From positions 434,001-498,000 of the forward strand of contig CAVQVO010000020.1 of assembly GCA_963717115.1 (NCBI GenBank): a stretch of DNA of 64,000 nucleotides, read 5' to 3'. Position 1 is the first letter of the stretch. The number at the start of each line of letters is the position of its first letter. A program made the translations under genes and the position numbers. Of this stretch, positions 53,359 to 62,899 are shown in pieces. This DNA is from JBBQUN01 sp963717115. Lineage in GTDB: Bacteria > Actinomycetota > Acidimicrobiia > Acidimicrobiales > SZUA-35. The notes beneath the pieces were generated by a model. It was not told where the DNA came from. It saw only the letters and a list, made by a program, of their open reading frames with translations, and searched no databases.

Positions 53359-56300
53359 ATGGCCTCACCGCATCGCCCTGCCTTCGTGAACGACGTGTCG
53401 GTCTCGCTGCCGGGCGCGTCGACGCCTCCGAAGCAGGGACTCTACGACCCCCGCAACGAGCACGACGCCTGCGGGGTGTCGTTCGTCGCCGACCTCCACG
53501 GCCGCGCCAGCCACGACATCCTGGCCCGGGGGCTGTACGCCCTTCGCTGCATGCAGCACCGAGGCGCGACCAACGCCGAACCCAACACCGGCGACGGTGC
53601 CGGCGTGCTCCTCCAGGTGCCGGATCGCTTCTACCGGGGCGTGATCGAAGACCTGCCGCCGGCCGGCCAGTACGCGACCGGCATCGGCTTCCTGCCCGCC
53701 GCTCCCGCCGACGCCGAGGCCGTCCGGCGTCACATCGAATCGATCGTCACCGACGAGGGCCTGCGGGTCCACGCCTGGCGCGACGTGCCGGTGATGGCCG
53801 ACGACCTCGGGTCGCAGGCGGCGGGCGTGATGCCCTCGTTCCATCAGTTGGTGATCACCTCCGACCGGGGACTGGCGGGTCTCGACCTCGACCGCGAGGC
53901 CTACGTGGTCCGCAAGCGGATCGAGCACGAGGTGCCCGTGGCACTGGGTCTCGGTGTCTACTTCGCCAGCCTGAGCGCCCGGACCGTGGTCTACAAGGGC
54001 ATGTTGACCACGCCCCAGCTGCTCTCGTTCTTCCCCGACCTCGCCGACGAGCGCACCGAGACCGCCATCGCGCTGGTCCACTCCCGGTTCTCGACCAACA
54101 CGTTCCCCTCGTGGCCGCTGGCCCACCCCTACCGCTTCGTCGCCCACAACGGCGAGATCAACACGGTCCGGGGCAACCGCAACCGGATGCGGGCCCGCGA
54201 ATCGCTGCTGGCCTCGCCGATCTGGGGTGATCGTCTCGAGCGACTCCTCCCGATCGTCACCCCCGACGCCTCCGACACCGCCTCGTTCGACGAGGCCCTC
54301 GAGTTGTTGCACCTGGGCGGCTATCCGCTGCCCCACGCGGTGCTCATGATGATCCCCGAGGCCTGGCAGAAGCGCACCGACATGGACCCGGCGCTCCACG
54401 ACTTCTATCGGTTCCATGCCTCGCTGATGGAGCCGTGGGACGGCCCGGCCTCGGTGGCGTTCACCGACGGCACGGTCATCGGTGCGGTGCTGGATCGCAA
54501 CGGACTCCGACCCAGCCGGTACTGGGTCACCGACGACGGACTCGTCGTGATGGCGTCCGAGGTCGGTGTCCTCGACGTCGACCAGTCGAAGGTGATCAAG
54601 AAGGGCCGCCTCGAACCCGGTCGGATGTTCCTGGTCGACACCACCCAGGGCCGCATCGTCGACGACACCGAGCTGAAGGCCCAGTTGGCTGCCGAGCATC
54701 CCTACGGCGAATGGCTCGAGAGCCTGGTCGAGCTCGGCGATCTCCCCACCCGCGACATCCCCCACCCGGTCCACGACGAGCTGATCCCCCAATTGGTCGC
54801 CAACGGCTACACCGAGGAGGAACTCGAGCTCCTCGTCGAGCCGATGGTGCTGAGCGGGACCGAGGCCATCGGATCGATGGGCACCGACACGCCCATCGCC
54901 GTGTTGTCGAGCCGACCCCGGCTGCTCTTCGACTACTTCGCCCAGCTGTTCGCCCAGGTCACGAACCCGCCCCTCGACGCCATTCGCGAGGAGCTGGTCA
55001 CCTCCGCCAGCCGGGCCATCGGGCCCGAGGCCAACCTGCTCTCGCCGGGGCCCGAATCCTGCCGGCAGCTCAACCTCACCTACCCGGTCCTCACCCGGGA
55101 AGAGCTGATCGAGATCGAGCACGCCAACGACGAGGGCCTGTTCCCCCAGTTCCGCAGCCACACGGTGACCGGGCTCTACGAGGTCGCCACCGGCGGTGAG
55201 GGTCTCGCTCGACGGCTCGACGAGATCCGCCAGGAAGTCTCGGCCGCCATCGCCGACGGCGTGACCGTGCTGATCCTGTCGAATCGCAACGCAACGGCCG
55301 ATCTCGCCCCGATTCCTTCCCTGCTGCTCACCGGCGCCGTCCACCAGCACCTGATCCGCGAGAAGACCCGTCTGCGGGTCGGCATCGTGGTCGACGCCGC
55401 CGACGCCCGCGAGGTCCACCACTTCGCCCTCCTCCTCGGCTTCGGAGCGGGGGCGGTCTGCCCGTCGGTCGTGTTCGAGGTGATCGAGGACCGCATCGCC
55501 TGGGACCGCTCGAGCGCCGATGTCCTGACCGGCTACTACAACTACGTCCGGGCGGCCGCCAAGGGTGTCATCAAGGTGATGTCGAAGATGGGCATCTCGA
55601 CGGTGGCGTCCTATGCCTCGGCCCAGATCTTCGAGGCAACGGGAATCAGCCAGGAGGTCATGGACGAGTACTTCACCGGCACCACCTCCAAGCTCGGCGG
55701 TGTCGGGCTCGAGGAGATCGCCCGGGAGTGCGAGCTGCGCCACGAGCGGGCCTTCCCCGACCGACCCGAGGAGCTCGCCCATCGAGAACTCGATCTGGGC
55801 GGGGAGTACCAGTGGCGCCGTGAAGGCGAGTACCACCTGTTCAATCCCGAGACCGTCTTCCGCCTCCAGCACAGCACCCGCTCGAAGCGCTACGACATCT
55901 TCAAGCAGTACACCTCGGCGGTCGACACCCAGTCCGAGCAGCTTGCCACCCTGCGCGGCCTGTTCCGGTTCGATCCCGACCGTCAGCCGATCCCGATCGA
56001 CGAGGTCGAACCGATCTCGTCGATCGTGAAGCGATTTGCGACGGGCGCCATGAGCTATGGCTCCATCTCGGCCGAGGCACACGAGACGCTGGCCATCGCC
56101 ATGAATCGGCTCGGCGGCAAGTCCAACACCGGCGAAGGCGGCGAGGACGCCGAGCGAAACGCCATCGACGAGAACGGCGACACCAGACGTTCGGCCATCA
56201 AGCAGGTGGCTTCGGGGCGCTTCGGGGTGACGTCGGAGTATCTGTCCAACGCCGACGACATCCAGATCAAGATGGCCCAGGGCGCAAAGCCCGGTGAGGG

Positions 56301-57951
56301 TGGACAGCTGCCGGGCAAGAAGGTGTATCCCTGGATCGCCAAGACCCGGCACTCGACACCGGGCGTCGGCCTCATCTCGCCCCCTCCCCACCACGACATC
56401 TACTCCATCGAGGATCTGGCCCAGCTGATCCACGACCTGAAGAACGCCAACCCCGAGGCCCGGATCCACGTGAAGCTGGTGGCCGAGGTCGGGGTCGGCA
56501 CGGTCGCGGCCGGCGTCTCCAAGGCCAAGTCCGACGTGGTGCTGATCTCGGGCCACGACGGTGGGACCGGGGCATCGCCGCTGACGTCGCTCAAGCACGC
56601 CGGTGGGCCGTGGGAACTCGGCCTCGCCGAGACCCAGCAGACCCTGCTGCTCAACGACCTCCGCGACCGCATCGTGGTGCAGGTCGATGGCCAGATCAAG
56701 ACCGGTCGCGACGTGATCATCGGGGCGCTGCTCGGCGCCGAGGAGTTCGGCTTCGCGACGGCCCCGCTGGTCGTCTCGGGCTGCATCATGATGCGGGTGT
56801 GTCACCTCGACACCTGCCCGGTCGGTGTCGCGACCCAGAATCCCGAGCTCCGGGCCCGGTTCTCGGGCAAGCCCGAGTTCGTCGAGACGTTCTTCGAGTA
56901 CATCGCCGAGGAGGTCCGCGAGTACCTCGCCCTCCTCGGATTCCGAACGCTCGAGGAGGCCGTCGGTCGGGCCGACGTCCTCGACGTCTCGGGGGCCATC
57001 GATCATTGGAAGGCCGCCGGACTGGACCTGTCGCCGATCCTGTACGTCCCCGAGACCGCTCCGGGCTCGGCCCGGCACTGCGTCGTCGGGCAGGATCACG
57101 GTCTCGACGCCGCCCTCGACAACCAGCTGATCGAGGCGTGCGCCCCGGCGCTCGAGCGCGGCGAGGCCGTTCGCCTGACGTTGCCGATCCGCAACATCAA
57201 CCGCACCGTCGGCACCATGCTCGGCCACGAGCTCACGAAGCGCCACGGCGGAGCCGGACTCCCCGACGACACCATCCAGATCGACTTCGACGGGTCGGCG
57301 GGGAACTCCTTCGGGGCCTTCGTTCCCCGGGGGATCACGCTCCGTCTCGAGGGTGACGCGAACGACTACGTCGGCAAGGGCCTCTCGGGAGGCCGGATCG
57401 CGGTGTTCCCACCCCGCACCTCACCCCTGATCGCCGAAGAGAACGTGATCGCCGGCAACGTGCTGCTCTACGGAGCGACCGGCGGCGAGCTCTACGTGCG
57501 CGGCCGGGTCGGTGAACGGTTCTGTGTCCGCAACTCCGGCGCGACGGCGGTGGTGGAAGGCGTCGGCGACCACGGCTGTGAGTACATGACCGGCGGTCGG
57601 GCCGTGATCCTCGGACCGACGGGCCGGAACTTCGGAGCCGGGATGTCGGGCGGCGTGGCCTACGTGCACGACCCCGACGGAACGTTCGAGCAGCGGGTGA
57701 ACCTCGAGATGGTCGAACTCGACCCGCTCGAGGACGACGACCGTGCCGAGCTGCAGCGTCTGGTTCGCCAGCACTTCGTCGAGACCGGCTCGGCCGTCGC
57801 CGACCGCCTCCTCGGTCGCTGGTCGGCCGAGGTCGAACGGTTCGTGAAGGTCATGCCATCGGACTACAAGCGGGTCCTCCTGGCCCGCAAGCACGCCGAG
57901 GAAGCCGGCGTCGACCCCATCAACGCGATCATGGAGGCCTCCCGTGGGTGA
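53359..57951 (+). CDS. gltB: Glutamate synthase large (alpha) subunit
   Basis: This 1530-residue protein makes glutamate from glutamine and 2-oxoglutarate with electrons from GltD. The N-terminal class II glutaminase domain follows a 37-residue propeptide; after its removal Cys38 (NEHDACGVSFVADLHG) becomes the nucleophile. The central and FMN-binding synthase domains carry GAMSYGSISAEAHETLAIAM and SKMGISTVASYASAQIFEAT. The [3Fe-4S] cysteines are in CIMMRVCHLDTCPVGVATQN. The C-terminal beta-helix domain is present (YVKG-like GGELYVRGRVGERFCVRNSG). Length is typical. ATG 53359 has GGAG nine bases before it. It overlaps gltD by 8 bases. Confidence 0.96.
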   Translation: MASPHRPAFVNDVSVSLPGASTPPKQGLYDPRNEHDACGVSFVADLHGRASHDILARGLYALRCMQHRGATNAEPNTGDGAGVLLQVPDRFYRGVIEDLPPAGQYATGIGFLPAAPADAEAVRRHIESIVTDEGLRVHAWRDVPVMADDLGSQAAGVMPSFHQLVITSDRGLAGLDLDREAYVVRKRIEHEVPVALGLGVYFASLSARTVVYKGMLTTPQLLSFFPDLADERTETAIALVHSRFSTNTFPSWPLAHPYRFVAHNGEINTVRGNRNRMRARESLLASPIWGDRLERLLPIVTPDASDTASFDEALELLHLGGYPLPHAVLMMIPEAWQKRTDMDPALHDFYRFHASLMEPWDGPASVAFTDGTVIGAVLDRNGLRPSRYWVTDDGLVVMASEVGVLDVDQSKVIKKGRLEPGRMFLVDTTQGRIVDDTELKAQLAAEHPYGEWLESLVELGDLPTRDIPHPVHDELIPQLVANGYTEEELELLVEPMVLSGTEAIGSMGTDTPIAVLSSRPRLLFDYFAQLFAQVTNPPLDAIREELVTSASRAIGPEANLLSPGPESCRQLNLTYPVLTREELIEIEHANDEGLFPQFRSHTVTGLYEVATGGEGLARRLDEIRQEVSAAIADGVTVLILSNRNATADLAPIPSLLLTGAVHQHLIREKTRLRVGIVVDAADAREVHHFALLLGFGAGAVCPSVVFEVIEDRIAWDRSSADVLTGYYNYVRAAAKGVIKVMSKMGISTVASYASAQIFEATGISQEVMDEYFTGTTSKLGGVGLEEIARECELRHERAFPDRPEELAHRELDLGGEYQWRREGEYHLFNPETVFRLQHSTRSKRYDIFKQYTSAVDTQSEQLATLRGLFRFDPDRQPIPIDEVEPISSIVKRFATGAMSYGSISAEAHETLAIAMNRLGGKSNTGEGGEDAERNAIDENGDTRRSAIKQVASGRFGVTSEYLSNADDIQIKMAQGAKPGEGGQLPGKKVYPWIAKTRHSTPGVGLISPPPHHDIYSIEDLAQLIHDLKNANPEARIHVKLVAEVGVGTVAAGVSKAKSDVVLISGHDGGTGASPLTSLKHAGGPWELGLAETQQTLLLNDLRDRIVVQVDGQIKTGRDVIIGALLGAEEFGFATAPLVVSGCIMMRVCHLDTCPVGVATQNPELRARFSGKPEFVETFFEYIAEEVREYLALLGFRTLEEAVGRADVLDVSGAIDHWKAAGLDLSPILYVPETAPGSARHCVVGQDHGLDAALDNQLIEACAPALERGEAVRLTLPIRNINRTVGTMLGHELTKRHGGAGLPDDTIQIDFDGSAGNSFGAFVPRGITLRLEGDANDYVGKGLSGGRIAVFPPRTSPLIAEENVIAGNVLLYGATGGELYVRGRVGERFCVRNSGATAVVEGVGDHGCEYMTGGRAVILGPTGRNFGAGMSGGVAYVHDPDGTFEQRVNLEMVELDPLEDDDRAELQRLVRQHFVETGSAVADRLLGRWSAEVERFVKVMPSDYKRVLLARKHAEEAGVDPINAIMEASRG

Positions 57952-59422
57952 TCCGAGAGGGTTTCTCGACCACGAACGAAAGACACCGACCCGTCGGCCG
58001 GTTCCGGTGCGCCTGCGCGACTGGAACGAGGTCTACGAACCGTTCCCCGAGGACGAGCTGAAGATCCAGGCCTCCCGGTGCATGGACTGCGGCATCCCGT
58101 TCTGCAACAGCGGCTGCCCCCTGGGCAACATCATTCCCGACTGGAACGACCTGGTGTACCGGGATCGTTGGGAAGACGCCATCGACCGGCTCCATGCCAC
58201 CAACAACTTCCCGGAGTTCACCGGGCGACTGTGCCCGGCCCCCTGCGAAGGGGCCTGCGTCGCCGGGATCAACACCGATCCGATCACGATCAAGCAGATC
58301 GAGGTCGAGATCATCGAGAAGGCCTTCCGCGAGGGCTGGGTGACACCGGTGGTGCCGTCCAAGTCGACCGGCAAGTCGGTGGCGGTCGTCGGATCGGGCC
58401 CGGCCGGTCTGGCCGTGGCCCAGCAACTGACCCGAGCCGGCCATCGGGTCACGGTCTACGAACGGGCCGACCGCATCGGCGGTCTGCTCCGGTACGGGAT
58501 CCCCGAGTTCAAGATGGAGAAGTGGGTCATCGATCGCCGGCTGGCCCAGATGGAGGCCGAGGGCACGGTGTTCGTGACCAACGCCTACATCGGCGGTCCC
58601 GCGGACGACGACTCGAGCGTCCCGGTGGACCAGCTGCGCGACGAGCACGACGCCGTCGTGCTCGCCGGTGGCGCCACGGCCTGGCGGGATCTGCCGATCC
58701 CCGGTCGTGAACTCGATGGGGTCCACCAGGCCATGGAGTTCCTCCCGCTCGCCAACCGGGTCCAGCTGGGTGATCTCGACGAGCCACCGCTGAGCGCGGC
58801 CGGCAAGAAGGTCGTGATCATCGGCGGTGGCGACACCGGCGCCGACTGCCTCGGCACCGCGCACCGGCAGGGCGCAGCGTCGATCCACCAGTTCGAGATC
58901 ATGGACCGCCCACCCGATGTGCGATCCGACCGCACCCCGTGGCCCACCTTCCCGCTGGTCTACAAGGTGACCTCGGCGCACGAGGAGGGTGGCGACCGCG
59001 TGTACTCGGTCAACACCACCGAGTTCGTCGGCGACGACGGCCGACTCACCGGCCTGCGGGGTGTCGAGGTCGAAACCGTGTTCGAGAACGGACGACCGAG
59101 CTTCGCGCCCGTTGCCGGTTCGGAATTCGAGATGGACGTCGACCTCGTCCTGCTGGCCATGGGTTTCGTCGGTCCCGAGAAGGGGACGTTGCTCGACCAG
59201 CTCGGCGTCGAACTCGACGAGCGGGGCAACGTGGCCCGCTCGTCGGAGTGGGCGACCTCGGTCGACGGGGTGTTCGCCTGCGGCGACACCGGACGGGGTC
59301 AGAGCCTGATCGTCTGGGCCATCGCCGAAGGTCGCTCGTGCGCCGCCGCGGTCGACCGCCATCTCATGGGCCACACCCTGTTGCCCTCGCCGGTTCGTCC
59401 CACCGACCGACCGCTGGTGTAG
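57944..59422 (+). CDS. gltD: Glutamate synthase small (beta) subunit
   Basis: This 492-residue protein starts at GTG 57944, overlapping the gltB stop. The N-terminal Fe-S domain has CMDCGIPFCNSGCPLGN and RLCPAPCEGACVAG for two [4Fe-4S] clusters. An FAD loop (SVAVVGSGPAGLAVAQQLTR) and an NADPH loop (KKVVIIGGGDTGADCLGTAH) follow, with FACGDTGRGQSLIVWAIAEG near the end. It takes electrons from NADPH and passes them to GltB. All family features are intact and the pair forms one operon, ended by a hairpin at 59431. Confidence 0.96.
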   Translation: MGDPRGFLDHERKTPTRRPVPVRLRDWNEVYEPFPEDELKIQASRCMDCGIPFCNSGCPLGNIIPDWNDLVYRDRWEDAIDRLHATNNFPEFTGRLCPAPCEGACVAGINTDPITIKQIEVEIIEKAFREGWVTPVVPSKSTGKSVAVVGSGPAGLAVAQQLTRAGHRVTVYERADRIGGLLRYGIPEFKMEKWVIDRRLAQMEAEGTVFVTNAYIGGPADDDSSVPVDQLRDEHDAVVLAGGATAWRDLPIPGRELDGVHQAMEFLPLANRVQLGDLDEPPLSAAGKKVVIIGGGDTGADCLGTAHRQGAASIHQFEIMDRPPDVRSDRTPWPTFPLVYKVTSAHEEGGDRVYSVNTTEFVGDDGRLTGLRGVEVETVFENGRPSFAPVAGSEFEMDVDLVLLAMGFVGPEKGTLLDQLGVELDERGNVARSSEWATSVDGVFACGDTGRGQSLIVWAIAEGRSCAAAVDRHLMGHTLLPSPVRPTDRPLV

Positions 59423-59430
59423 CCCGGCCG

Positions 59431-59452
59431 GTCTCCGCCCGCGGGCGGGGAC
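59431..59452. terminator. Two-way hairpin terminator between gltD and the DUF4388-like gene
   Basis: GTCTCCGCCC and GGGCGGGGAC form a GC-rich stem (one T-G pair) with a tight loop. It starts 8 bases after the gltD stop and lies 15 bases from the convergent stop at 59468. Confidence 0.65.
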
Positions 59453-59467
59453 CCGCCCGTTGCCACG

Positions 59468-60172
59468 TCAGGCGTCGACGACCACGTCCTCGAGGATCAG
59501 CCGATAGAGCGACGTCATGATCCGGAACGCCCCCTCGCCGGTGGCGTCGATCAGGTCACCGACCGACGATCCGGTTCCGATCAGGGCCAGGTAGCGCCAC
59601 TCGTCGGCGGTCACCACCCGCTCCTCGACACTCTCGGGCAGCTCGGGGGCCAGTCGGAATCGTGACTGGGTCGACGGGATGCGGGCCGCGATCTCCTTCC
59701 AGATCGAGAGACGCCGCTCGGCCTGGTTGAGCAGGTCGTCGACCGACTCGGCGAACCGAGGACCCAGGGCGTGCATCGCCCCGGGTTCGGTGGCGAAGGT
59801 CGCCGAACCCGAGACCATGATCTCGAACAGCCCGGTGAGGTTGTGCTCGTGCAGGAGCCGACCCAGGATCGAGACCGACTCGGGGAGGTCTTCGGAGATG
59901 CGGGCGGTGAGATCGACGCTCGGATCCTCGAGGGCCGCCCGGACCTCGGCCAGGGTCCCGACGTTGGCCCCGAAGACCACGTCGGCGAGGTCGTCGCCGT
60001 TGGGGGTCAGGGTCAGATAGAGGCGACCACCGGCCAACCACAGATCGCCGAGGTGGGTCGAGCCGTCCTCGGCGTCGACGGCGACGGCGCCGGTGAAACC
60101 CTTCGCGGCGAGCTCGCGCAGGACCGACGCGATCGAGTGCTCGGTGACCGGTTCATCTCGTTCGTCCATCAC
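59468..60172 (-). CDS. DUF4388-like protein divergent from the conservon
   Basis: This 234-residue protein starts at GTG 60172 (then ATG). Its N-terminal half (SIASVLRELAAKGFTGAVAV, HLGDLWLAGGRLYLTLTPNG, LGRLLHEHNLTGLFEIMVSG) resembles DUF4388/PATAN-type domains found in MglA/MglB polarity and gliding systems. The C-terminal half (ESVEERVVTADEWRYLALIG, DLIDATGEGAFRIMTSLYRL) has the end block usual for that family. It is divergent from the four conservon genes with only 80 bases between starts, so it may belong to the same signalling module. TAGCGT lies 8 bases before the GTG, indicating a leaderless mRNA. Assignment is by eye. Confidence 0.62.
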   Translation of the reverse strand: MMDERDEPVTEHSIASVLRELAAKGFTGAVAVDAEDGSTHLGDLWLAGGRLYLTLTPNGDDLADVVFGANVGTLAEVRAALEDPSVDLTARISEDLPESVSILGRLLHEHNLTGLFEIMVSGSATFATEPGAMHALGPRFAESVDDLLNQAERRLSIWKEIAARIPSTQSRFRLAPELPESVEERVVTADEWRYLALIGTGSSVGDLIDATGEGAFRIMTSLYRLILEDVVVDA

Positions 60173-60180
60173 GAGCCCGA

Positions 60181-60186
60181 ACGCTA
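60181..60186 (-). promoter_or_regulatory. -10 box of a leaderless promoter for the DUF4388-like gene
   Basis: TAGCGT on the minus strand, 8 bases, then GTG 60172. Confidence 0.5.
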
Positions 60187-60251
60187 CCTCAAGGTTGTTC
60201 CGGAGCGGCCGATGGATCCAAACAGGGATTCCTACGGCCCCGAGAAGGATC

Positions 60252-62114
60252 ATGTTCAACAACCTGCCACTTCGCACCAAACTGATCGCGATCGTCGTGC
60301 CCCCTCTGGTGGTCCTGGCGATGATCGCCGGCTACGGCATCCTGATCGGATTCCGGGGGGCCACCAGCCTCGACGACCTCACCGGCGACGTCCGGGCGCT
60401 CGGTGGCGTGGCCACCATCGGCCTGCTGCTCAGCGGACTGGGGGTGCTCGCGATCTCCCGGACCATCACCGATCCGATCGAGAACATCCGGGTCTCGGCG
60501 GCCGATCTGGCCGAGAACCGCCTGCCGCTGCTCATCGAGGCCCTGCGCAATCCTGCCGGTGAGGCGCCCCACTTCGAGCCGATCGAACGCGACACCGACG
60601 ACGAACTGGGCAAGCTGGTCGACGCCCTCAACGCCGTGCAGGACGCCGTCGCCAACGTGGCCGTCGAGCAACGGGAGATCGTGAAGAAGGGACTCTCGGA
60701 TCTCGTCATCAACCTCGCCCGTCGCAACCAGTCGCTCCTCGACCGACAGATCGAGGCCATCGACTCGTTGGAATCGCGCGAGCAGGATCCCGACACCCTC
60801 GAGGCGCTCTTCGGTCTGGACCATCTCGCCACCCGGATGCGGCGCAACGCCGAATCGCTGCTCGTGCTCTCCGGAGCGGAGCCGCCCCGTCGTCGGGGCG
60901 GTCCGGTTGCCACCACCGACATCCTGCGCGTGGCGATGAGTGAGATCGAGGACTATCGCCGGGTCCAGTTGGTCCGCATCGAAGAGGGTGAGATCGGTTC
61001 GCAGGCCGCGGTCGACCTGGCCCACGTCTGCTCGGAACTGATGGAGAACGCCACCCAGTTCTCGCCCCCCGACCAGCCGGTCGTGGTGCAGGGGATGGCG
61101 CAGACCGACGGCTGCTACCTGATCTCGATCACCGATCGCGGCATCGGGATGAACGAGGCGCAGTTGGAGGCGTCCAACGCCGTGCTGGCCGAACCGCCGG
61201 TGCTCGGTCTCGGCCTGTCCCGCTCGCTCGGGTTCATCGTCGTCGGACGCCTGGCCAAGCGACTCGACGTTCGAGTCGAGTTGATGGCCACCGAAGGCGG
61301 AGGAACCACGGCCCTCGTCCTGATCCCCGCCACGCTGATGGGGAACGTGGTCGCCGAGGCCGCTCCGGCCGTCGAGGCCGCAGCCGCCGTCGTTGCTCCC
61401 GAACCCCAGCCGGCCTGGGTCGAGCCGGCCGCCGACGAGGAGACCTGGACCCCACCGCCGCCGCCCGCTCGGGGCTCCAATCCACTGACCGATCCGGTCG
61501 GTGCCCCGACCCCGATTCCGGCGTCGTTCGAGCCGGAACCGACCGGTGACGCTGCGCCGTCCTTCGAGCCGGTGGCGGCCTTCGATGCCGCTCCGCCGTT
61601 CGAGCCCACCTTCGACCCGACGCCGATCGCCGAGGCGAGCGCCCCGCCGCCCCCGGTCCCGGATGGCCCGGCGGCCGGTTCGCCCTTCGCCGTGCCCGGT
61701 CATCCCGAGGTGCAGTCCGAGGCCCTCGCCAAGCTGATGGGCCTGATCCCGCCGGCCTCGAACGACGAGGCCGCCACCGCCGGCAGCAACGGCTGGGGCA
61801 ACATCGTCTTCGAACCGGCCGACTCGCCGCCACTTCCCGGGTCGCCGGCCCGTCTCGACGAGGCGATCCCCTCCGGCGAGGCCTTCGACGACGGGGTCGA
61901 CTCGCTCTTCACCACCCCTCCGGCCCAGACCGACAAGGGCCTGGCCCGGCGGGACCGCACCCAGTCACAGGCCCCGGTGAGCGAGGGACGTCCGGTCGCT
62001 GCGAGCGTTCGCAGCCCCGAGGAGATCCGTCAGATGCTCGCTCGCTACCGCGACGGGCGGAACCGTCCCACCGACGCCGATCAGCAGAACCCCTCGAACG
62101 GAGACCCGTCATGA
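60252..62114 (+). CDS. Conservon histidine-kinase-like ATP-binding protein (CvnA type), minimal extracellular domain
   Basis: This 620-residue protein has two membrane helices (LIAIVVPPLVVLAMIAGYGI; TIGLLLSGLGVLAISRTI) enclosing only about 20-25 residues. A HAMP-like linker and the conservon-type dimer region (DLVINLARRNQSLLDRQIEA, LFGLDHLATRMRRNAESLLV) come next, then an HATPase_c domain (N box ELMENATQFSPPD, G1 DRGIGM, G2 GLGLSRSLG). The tail of about 230 residues is Pro/Ala/Glu-rich and disordered. In Streptomyces conservons CvnA heads the module and senses an unknown cue; its extracellular domain is usually large, but here it is nearly absent. ATG 60252 has AAGGA before it. It overlaps the next gene (ATGA). 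Confidence 0.9.
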   Translation: MFNNLPLRTKLIAIVVPPLVVLAMIAGYGILIGFRGATSLDDLTGDVRALGGVATIGLLLSGLGVLAISRTITDPIENIRVSAADLAENRLPLLIEALRNPAGEAPHFEPIERDTDDELGKLVDALNAVQDAVANVAVEQREIVKKGLSDLVINLARRNQSLLDRQIEAIDSLESREQDPDTLEALFGLDHLATRMRRNAESLLVLSGAEPPRRRGGPVATTDILRVAMSEIEDYRRVQLVRIEEGEIGSQAAVDLAHVCSELMENATQFSPPDQPVVVQGMAQTDGCYLISITDRGIGMNEAQLEASNAVLAEPPVLGLGLSRSLGFIVVGRLAKRLDVRVELMATEGGGTTALVLIPATLMGNVVAEAAPAVEAAAAVVAPEPQPAWVEPAADEETWTPPPPPARGSNPLTDPVGAPTPIPASFEPEPTGDAAPSFEPVAAFDAAPPFEPTFDPTPIAEASAPPPPVPDGPAAGSPFAVPGHPEVQSEALAKLMGLIPPASNDEAATAGSNGWGNIVFEPADSPPLPGSPARLDEAIPSGEAFDDGVDSLFTTPPAQTDKGLARRDRTQSQAPVSEGRPVAASVRSPEEIRQMLARYRDGRNRPTDADQQNPSNGDPS

Positions 62115-62533
62115 CCGTGCTCAGCACCCAGGCCACCAACGTGAACTGGCTCGTCAACAACTTCGTCGAGCGGATCCCCGGCGTGACCGACGCCGTGGTC
62201 GTCAGCTCCGACGGCCTCCCGATCGCCGCCTCGGCCGGCCTCGACCGCGACTCGGTCGATCGGTTCTCGGCGGTGTCGTCGGGCCTGATCGGCCTCGCCT
62301 ACGGGGCCGCCGGCCGATTCGGTGGGGGAGCGGTCACCGAGATCATCATCGAGATGCAGCACGCCTTCCTCTTCGTCACCGGCATCAGCGACGGATCACT
62401 CCTGGCGGTCTTCGCCGAGTCGTCGAGCGATGTCGGTCTGGTGGCCTACGAGATGGCGGTCCTGGTCGAGAAGGCCGGCACGGTGCTCACGCCCGAGCTG
62501 CGGGCCGAGCTCCAGGCGGCACTTCCACGATGA
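62111..62533 (+). CDS. Roadblock/LC7 domain protein (CvnB type, MglB-like)
   Basis: This 140-residue protein is a single roadblock/LC7 domain: NWLVNNFVERIPGVTDAVVV, SSDGLPIAASAGLDRDSVDR and HAFLFVTGISDGSLLAVFAE. In conservons this protein is thought to be the GAP-like partner of the small GTPase, as MglB is for MglA. ATG 62111 overlaps the kinase stop and its own stop overlaps the next start, so the module is tightly coupled. Length and motifs are typical. Confidence 0.93.
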   Translation: MTVLSTQATNVNWLVNNFVERIPGVTDAVVVSSDGLPIAASAGLDRDSVDRFSAVSSGLIGLAYGAAGRFGGGAVTEIIIEMQHAFLFVTGISDGSLLAVFAESSSDVGLVAYEMAVLVEKAGTVLTPELRAELQAALPR

Positions 62534-62892
62534 CCGCCGAAGACCGCGACCAGTTCGCTGCACTGCGGGTGCGGCCCTACCTCCTCACCGGCGGCAGGAC
62601 TCGTAGCGCGGTCGATCTTCCTCTCGAGGCGATCGTTCGCTCCACTCCGACGGGTGTCCAGGCCGTGGCTTCGCTCGACAACGAGCGCCACCGCATCGTG
62701 TCCCTGTGCCATCAACCGCAATCCATCGCCGAAGTCTCGGCCCATCTGCGCATGCCGCTGCAGGTGGCCAAGGTGCTCGTCGGTGACCTGATCACGGAAG
62801 GCCTCCTGAGCACCCACGCCTCGACCGCGACGTCGAATCGACACGACGTCGCCCTGCTCGAGCGGGTCCTCGGTGGCCTCCAGTCCCTGTGA
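62530..62892 (+). CDS. DUF742 protein (CvnC type)
   Basis: This 120-residue protein has the DUF742 pattern: RVRPYLLTGGRTRSAVDLPL at the N-terminus, LEAIVRST, then a winged-helix-like region with LCHQPQSIAEVSAHLRMPLQ and KVLVGDLITEGLLSTHA. It is the third member of conservon modules; its role is not settled, and a helix-turn-helix character has been suggested. It overlaps the roadblock gene (ATGA) and ends 7 bases before the GTPase start. Confidence 0.92.
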   Translation: MTAEDRDQFAALRVRPYLLTGGRTRSAVDLPLEAIVRSTPTGVQAVASLDNERHRIVSLCHQPQSIAEVSAHLRMPLQVAKVLVGDLITEGLLSTHASTATSNRHDVALLERVLGGLQSL

Positions 62893-62899
62893 GGAAGCC

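Noticed and set aside
53365..57246. A minus-strand open frame of 1293 codons
   Set aside because: It is the antisense shadow of gltB, whose motifs are unambiguous.
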